Positions 6,376-6,378 of a stretch of 6,378 nt of DNA are shown one piece after another; position 1 is the stretch's first letter; the number at the start of each line of letters is the position of its first letter. Source of the stretch: Oscillospiraceae bacterium (GTDB lineage: Bacteria > Bacillota_A > Clostridia > Oscillospirales > Oscillospiraceae); assembly GCA_031265965.1 (NCBI GenBank), contig JAISBX010000087.1, forward strand, positions 1 to 6,378, written 5' to 3'. The translations under genes and the position numbers were made by a program. The notes under the pieces were generated by a model. That model did no database searches and had not been told where the DNA came from. It was given only the letters and a program-made list of their open reading frames with translations.

Positions 6376-6378
6376 CAG

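Overview
The window is GC-rich bacterial DNA in which every convincing gene lies on the minus strand. The organism is most likely a member of the Bacillota, probably a Clostridia lineage. Three observations support this: an IreB (UPF0297) regulator, a single-chain PurL of about 1235 residues of the type common in Clostridia, and a short cytidine deaminase whose key residues fall at the same numbers as in Bacillus subtilis Cdd. An unusual codon habit, many ATA isoleucine codons in a GC-rich background, runs through several genes. I cannot name a genus.

Reading in the direction of transcription (right to left): a promoter and a leader of about 55 nt with a GC-rich hairpin (6286-6375) precede a family 5 ABC-transporter solute-binding lipoprotein that starts at TTG (6285-4666). 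Its stop overlaps by 4 bp the start of purL (4669-962), the fused FGAM synthase with its own glutaminase domain. Cytidine deaminase cdd (948-562) follows 13 bp later. These three genes look like one transcript: a surface binding protein, de novo purine synthesis and pyrimidine salvage. A strong sigmaA-type promoter (565-537), whose -35 overlaps the cdd stop codon, then starts a second unit. It holds ireB (502-248) and the 5' end of a class II glutamine amidotransferase domain protein of the split glutamate synthase type, which runs off the left edge.

There is no gene-free stretch over 300 bases. The largest gaps are 93 bp at the right edge (promoter and leader), 59 bp between cdd and ireB (promoter) and 32 bp between ireB and the amidotransferase gene. 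I see no RNA gene, CRISPR array, insertion sequence or convincing terminator.

The content is mostly housekeeping and I do not see a clear new system. The points most worth checking are: a perfect 13-bp inverted repeat inside a linker of purL, the odd company kept by purL, an ireB start that is easily called too long, and the ATG-stop/TTG arrangement at the start of the binding-protein gene.
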